A stretch of DNA of 9,506 nucleotides from an uncultured Rhodobacterales bacterium. GTDB taxonomy: Bacteria; Pseudomonadota; Alphaproteobacteria; Rhodobacterales; Rhodobacteraceae. Positions 7,348-9,506 of the stretch are shown here, one piece after another. Below the pieces are notes generated by a model that worked only from the letters and a program-made list of their open reading frames with translations, did no database searches and was not told the DNA's origin. Made by a program: the position numbers and the translations under genes. The stretch covers positions 1-9,506 of the forward strand of contig CALCGO010000557.1 of NCBI GenBank assembly GCA_937901055.1. The letters are read 5' to 3'. Positions within the stretch are counted from its first letter, which is position 1, and every line of letters starts with the position of its first letter.

Positions 7348-7682
7348 TGGCAACTCTTACGTCGCATACGCTCAATGGCACTGATGGCACCCATGCGGGA
7401 GAGATTCCTGTGACATTGACGAACCTGACCACAAGCACCGTGACCTTTACCGCGCAGATGGATGAAGGCGGCCGGCTATCAGAAAACATCGACGCCAAAG
7501 ACATTGATCCTGACGCGATGTATGAATTGGTCTTTGACACTGCCCGCTATTGGGCCGCCCGCAACATGCCCGCTGCGGTCACGCAAATCGCGCTGCGCTT
7601 TGCCATGACAGACCCCGAAGGCGCATATCATATGCCGATTATCTTGAACCCCAATTCCTATTCGATGTGGACCTCGCGCTGA
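7347..7682 (+). CDS. Transthyretin / 5-hydroxyisourate hydrolase-like protein with altered C terminus
   Basis: A 111-residue protein, full length for the transthyretin-like family of 5-hydroxyisourate hydrolases (HIUase). The match runs end to end: LTSHTLNGTDG at the start (family LSTHVLDT), DEGGR in the middle, YELVFDTARYW, and AYHMPIILNPNSYS near the end (family HYHVPLLLSPYGYS). The three catalytic positions appear kept: His7, Arg43 and His95. The C-terminal signature YRGS, which closes the HIUase active site, is WTSR here with no change in length. True transthyretin also lost YRGS when it became a binding protein. It is therefore probably not a urate-pathway enzyme, and no other purine-breakdown gene is in view. 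It may hydrolyse another cyclic amide or lactone, or bind a ligand. Start and stop overlap both neighbours by one base, so it is firmly part of the operon. Confidence 0.85.
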   Translation: MATLTSHTLNGTDGTHAGEIPVTLTNLTTSTVTFTAQMDEGGRLSENIDAKDIDPDAMYELVFDTARYWAARNMPAAVTQIALRFAMTDPEGAYHMPIILNPNSYSMWTSR

Positions 7683-8791
7683 TGGACGGCCTGAACATGT
7701 CGCGGCGCATCCGCCGCACGCCTTATACCGACCGTGTCGAACAGAACGGTGTGAGGGGCTTTTCCGTCGTCAATCACATGCTGCTGCCCAAGGCGTTCCA
7801 GCCCACGCTGGAGGAGGATTACTGGCACCTGCGGGCCCACGTCCAGATCTGGGATGTCTCCTGCCAGCGTCAAGTCCAGATTGCGGGACTGGATGCTGCT
7901 GCCCTTGTACAATTGATGACACCGCGCAATATCGCCCGCGCAAAGATCGGCGACTGTTTTTACATTCCGATCATCGATGCACAGGCTGGCATGATCAACG
8001 ATCCCGTCATGTTGAAACTGGCAGAGGACCGGTTCTGGCTGTCCATCGCGGACAGTGACGTTTTGCTTTATGCGATGGGTCTTGCCTTGGGGCGTGGTCT
8101 GGATGTCGCGGTGAGCGAACCTGATGTGTCGCCACTGGCTGTGCAAGGTCCAAAGGCCGAAGATCTGCTGGCAGAGCTTTTCGGCGCGCATATCCGCGAT
8201 GTCGGCTTTTTCAAATACGGCTGGGTCGACTTTCAGGGCACCAGACAATTGATCGCCCGCTCGGGCTATTCACGCCAAGGCGGGTTCGAGATATATCTGG
8301 AGGGGGGGCACCTGGGAACGGCACTCTGGGACGCCATCTGGGACGCAGGTCAAGCGCATAACATCACCCCCGGTTGCCCCAACCTGATAGAGCGGATTGA
8401 AGGCGGCCTTTTGTCATACGGCAATGAGTTCACGCGCGAGAACAACCCGTTTGAGATTGGGCATGGCAAGTTTTGCGTGACCGATGGCTCAATTGACTAC
8501 ATCGGGCGCAAGGCGTTGCAGGATATCGCGGCAAAGGGTGTGACGCGTGAAATGCGCGGTGTAACATTTGACGGTGGGCACTGCCCGACTTGTTCCAAAC
8601 CTTGGCCTGTGATGGTTGGTGATACGCGCGTGGGTCAGATTACCTCTGCCATCTGGTCCCCGCGCCTGAAATGTAATGTTGGGCAATCCATGATAGATCG
8701 TGCGTTTTGGGATGCAGGTCAAGCGGTAACAGTTCAAGTTCAAGATGGCAGCGTTTCGAACGGCATCGTGACCACGCTACCAATGTGCTGA
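7682..8791 (+). CDS. GcvT/DmdA-like tetrahydrofolate-dependent demethylase (aminomethyltransferase family)
   Basis: A 369-residue protein of the glycine-cleavage T / DMSP demethylase (DmdA) family. Visible marks are RRIRRTPYTDRVE near the start, a folate-binding domain with GMINDPVMLKL, whose Asp107 matches the conserved catalytic Asp of GcvT, LAVQGPKAEDL, the ARSGYSRQGGFEI stretch (192-204), PNLIERIEGGLLSYGNE, and the C-terminal barrel with VGQITSAIWSPRL. It should move a methyl or one-carbon unit from an N- or S-methyl compound to tetrahydrofolate in the cytoplasm. I cannot separate canonical DmdA from other DmdA-like clades by eye, and the neighbours differ from a standard dmdABC setting. 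The ATG at 7682 shares TGATG with the previous stop. ATG 7697 (MSRRIRR), with GGACGG seven bases before it, is a good alternative. The frame extends upstream to 7550, but that part only shadows the previous gene. It ends two bases from the convergent cupin gene. Confidence 0.88.
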   Translation: MDGLNMSRRIRRTPYTDRVEQNGVRGFSVVNHMLLPKAFQPTLEEDYWHLRAHVQIWDVSCQRQVQIAGLDAAALVQLMTPRNIARAKIGDCFYIPIIDAQAGMINDPVMLKLAEDRFWLSIADSDVLLYAMGLALGRGLDVAVSEPDVSPLAVQGPKAEDLLAELFGAHIRDVGFFKYGWVDFQGTRQLIARSGYSRQGGFEIYLEGGHLGTALWDAIWDAGQAHNITPGCPNLIERIEGGLLSYGNEFTRENNPFEIGHGKFCVTDGSIDYIGRKALQDIAAKGVTREMRGVTFDGGHCPTCSKPWPVMVGDTRVGQITSAIWSPRLKCNVGQSMIDRAFWDAGQAVTVQVQDGSVSNGIVTTLPMC

Positions 8792-8793
8792 AC

Positions 8794-9381
8794 CTAGGCG
8801 TCGGGATATCCATCATAAACATACTGCTCGGTCGACACGTCGCCATGCCAGACATAGGCCGATAAGAACGCCACTTCTCCAGTCTTGTTGGCATGGGGCA
8901 TCATGGAAGGATGATAGGATCGCCCGCCCGGTCCAAGGATTTCGTAGGCTGCCGCACCCCGTTTCCAGAAGGCTTGCCCTGCAAACATGACAAACACCTC
9001 TTCGGCGGGGTGGCTCCGTATGCCATATTCGAAATTCGGCAACATGCCATAGAGCCCCAACCGGACCTTCTCTGACTTGACCAGACCGTCGGGGCCCAAC
9101 AATTCCACATTCACCTTCGGCAGGCTATGCGCGATGTAAAGCGGATCAGAAGATGTTTCCGGAGGTGCCCAAGGCAGTGGAGTTTGCCCAATAACGCTGC
9201 AGACGGGATGTGCGTCAGGGTGTGACATAACGGTCGTGAACGGCTCTGTTAGTGGATGCATATCATAGGTGGTTTGCGTTGCAAAATCAGCTGTGCGAAG
9301 CGCGTCTTGCGCTTGTTTCTCAATATCTTCTGGACCATCAAAACTGGCCGCGAGGACTTCGAACAATGTTGGCAAATCCAT
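8794..9381 (-). CDS. Cupin of the DMSP-lyase-like (DddQ/DddL) superfamily, with changed catalytic positions
   Basis: A 195-residue protein close to DddQ length. An N-terminal helical part (about 1-90) precedes a single cupin barrel. Cupin motif 1 reads YGIRSHPAEEVFVMFAG (119-135) and motif 2 PGGRSYHPSMMPHANKTG (151-168). Metal ligands His124, Glu128 and His163 are all present. Compared with DddQ (His123, His125, Glu129, Tyr131, His163, numbering recalled from the literature), the catalytic Tyr131 is Phe130 here and His123 is Arg122, while Tyr120 is kept as Tyr119. DMSP cleavage by the DddQ mechanism is therefore doubtful. It could be a lyase or isomerase on a related substrate, or a sensor. 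I chose ATG 9379-9381 because GAGG lies six bases upstream; the in-frame GTG at 9391-9393 has no such site. It lies opposite and tail to tail with the demethylase gene, so it has its own promoter. Confidence 0.87.
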   Translation of the reverse strand: MDLPTLFEVLAASFDGPEDIEKQAQDALRTADFATQTTYDMHPLTEPFTTVMSHPDAHPVCSVIGQTPLPWAPPETSSDPLYIAHSLPKVNVELLGPDGLVKSEKVRLGLYGMLPNFEYGIRSHPAEEVFVMFAGQAFWKRGAAAYEILGPGGRSYHPSMMPHANKTGEVAFLSAYVWHGDVSTEQYVYDGYPDA

Positions 9382-9506
9382 CAGCCACCTCACTTATTCA
9401 GTCGAAAAATCTAAACACCTAAGTCTCGGTTGTGTAAAGTTACGGCCGCCCCGCGCAACATGCGCCACCAATTGCACTATTGATGCGTGACGAGAGCCTC
9501 CCAGGT
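9382..9506 (-). promoter_or_regulatory. Upstream region of the cupin gene
   Basis: 125 bases to the window edge with no convincing gene. It holds the cupin ribosome-binding site (GAGG read leftwards, six bases before ATG 9381), an AT-rich stretch around 9391-9416 and a perfect dyad at 9453-9465. No clear -35/-10 pair is evident. The AAAGC-N-T core of the other two operator-like dyads is absent, so it may not be under the same regulator. Confidence 0.45.
9453..9465. promoter_or_regulatory. Inverted repeat GCGCA-N3-TGCGC
   Basis: GCGCAACATGCGC is a perfect 5-bp inverted repeat with a 3-base centre, 72-84 bases upstream of the cupin ATG. It could be an operator for the cupin gene or for a gene beyond the window edge. 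It starts with G and ends with C, so it is not a T-N11-A LysR site. Short and possibly coincidental. Confidence 0.25.

Noticed and set aside
7550..7681. Upstream extension of the demethylase-like gene by 44 codons
   Set aside because: This part is a frame-shifted reading of the transthyretin-like gene and does not resemble the start of any GcvT-family protein. Homology begins around RRIRRTPYT.
7347..7682. Calling this gene a genuine 5-hydroxyisourate hydrolase of purine breakdown
   Set aside because: The YRGS signature is missing and no urate oxidase, OHCU decarboxylase or allantoinase gene is nearby.
7658..8248. A 196-codon open frame on the minus strand, antisense to the demethylase-like gene
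   Set aside because: It has no motif, and the opposite strand encodes a clear GcvT-like protein over the same bases.
8794..9381. Naming the cupin dddQ
   Set aside because: The metal ligands are present, but the catalytic Tyr position is Phe and another active-site His is Arg, so only superfamily membership is supported.
1..9506. Mobile elements, CRISPR arrays, tRNA or rRNA genes
   Set aside because: I saw no transposase, regularly spaced repeats, long terminal inverted repeats or structural RNA signatures on either strand.

Overview
The window looks like chromosomal DNA of a marine alphaproteobacterium, most probably a Roseobacter-type member of the Rhodobacterales. That is an inference from moderate GC, tightly packed genes, a TRAP transporter, a demethylase-like protein related to DmdA and a cupin related to DddQ/DddL. 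No taxonomic marker gene is present. The window holds nine convincing protein-coding genes. I see no tRNA, rRNA, CRISPR array, insertion sequence or phage gene.

Layout. Positions 1-343 are non-coding leader DNA before a LysR-type regulator (344-1273, +). The regulator runs tail to tail into a TRAP transporter operon read leftwards: solute-binding protein (3119-4141), small permease (2531-3049) and large permease (1266-2534). A control region rich in repeats (4142-4416) separates that operon from a rightward catabolic operon: an FMN-dependent alpha-hydroxy-acid oxidase/dehydrogenase (4417-5613), a thiamine-diphosphate (ThDP) lyase or decarboxylase (5629-7347), a small transthyretin/5-hydroxyisourate-hydrolase-like protein (7347-7682) and a GcvT/DmdA-like folate-dependent demethylase (7682-8791). 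A cupin of the DMSP-lyase-like superfamily (8794-9381, -) converges on the end of that operon with two bases between the stop codons. Its upstream DNA (9382-9506) ends the window.

Working together (inference). The transporter would import a small organic acid or zwitterion. The flavoenzyme would oxidise a 2-hydroxy acid to a 2-oxo acid. The ThDP enzyme would cleave or decarboxylate the oxo acid. The demethylase would pass a methyl group to tetrahydrofolate. The transthyretin-like protein and the cupin would do hydrolytic, lyase or accessory steps. LysR and the divergent control region would couple uptake to breakdown.

Why it stands out. Two proteins resemble familiar enzymes but have changed diagnostic residues. 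The HIU-hydrolase-like protein keeps its His/Arg/His triad but ends in WTSR where the family has YRGS. The cupin has Phe and Arg where DddQ-type DMSP lyases have the catalytic Tyr and a His. The flavoenzyme has Phe where classical members have a substrate-binding Tyr, though this may be a normal subgroup trait. The locus therefore looks like an uncharacterised catabolic pathway for a methylated hydroxy acid or a related marine osmolyte, not a standard DMSP or urate pathway. The substrate cannot be read from sequence alone.
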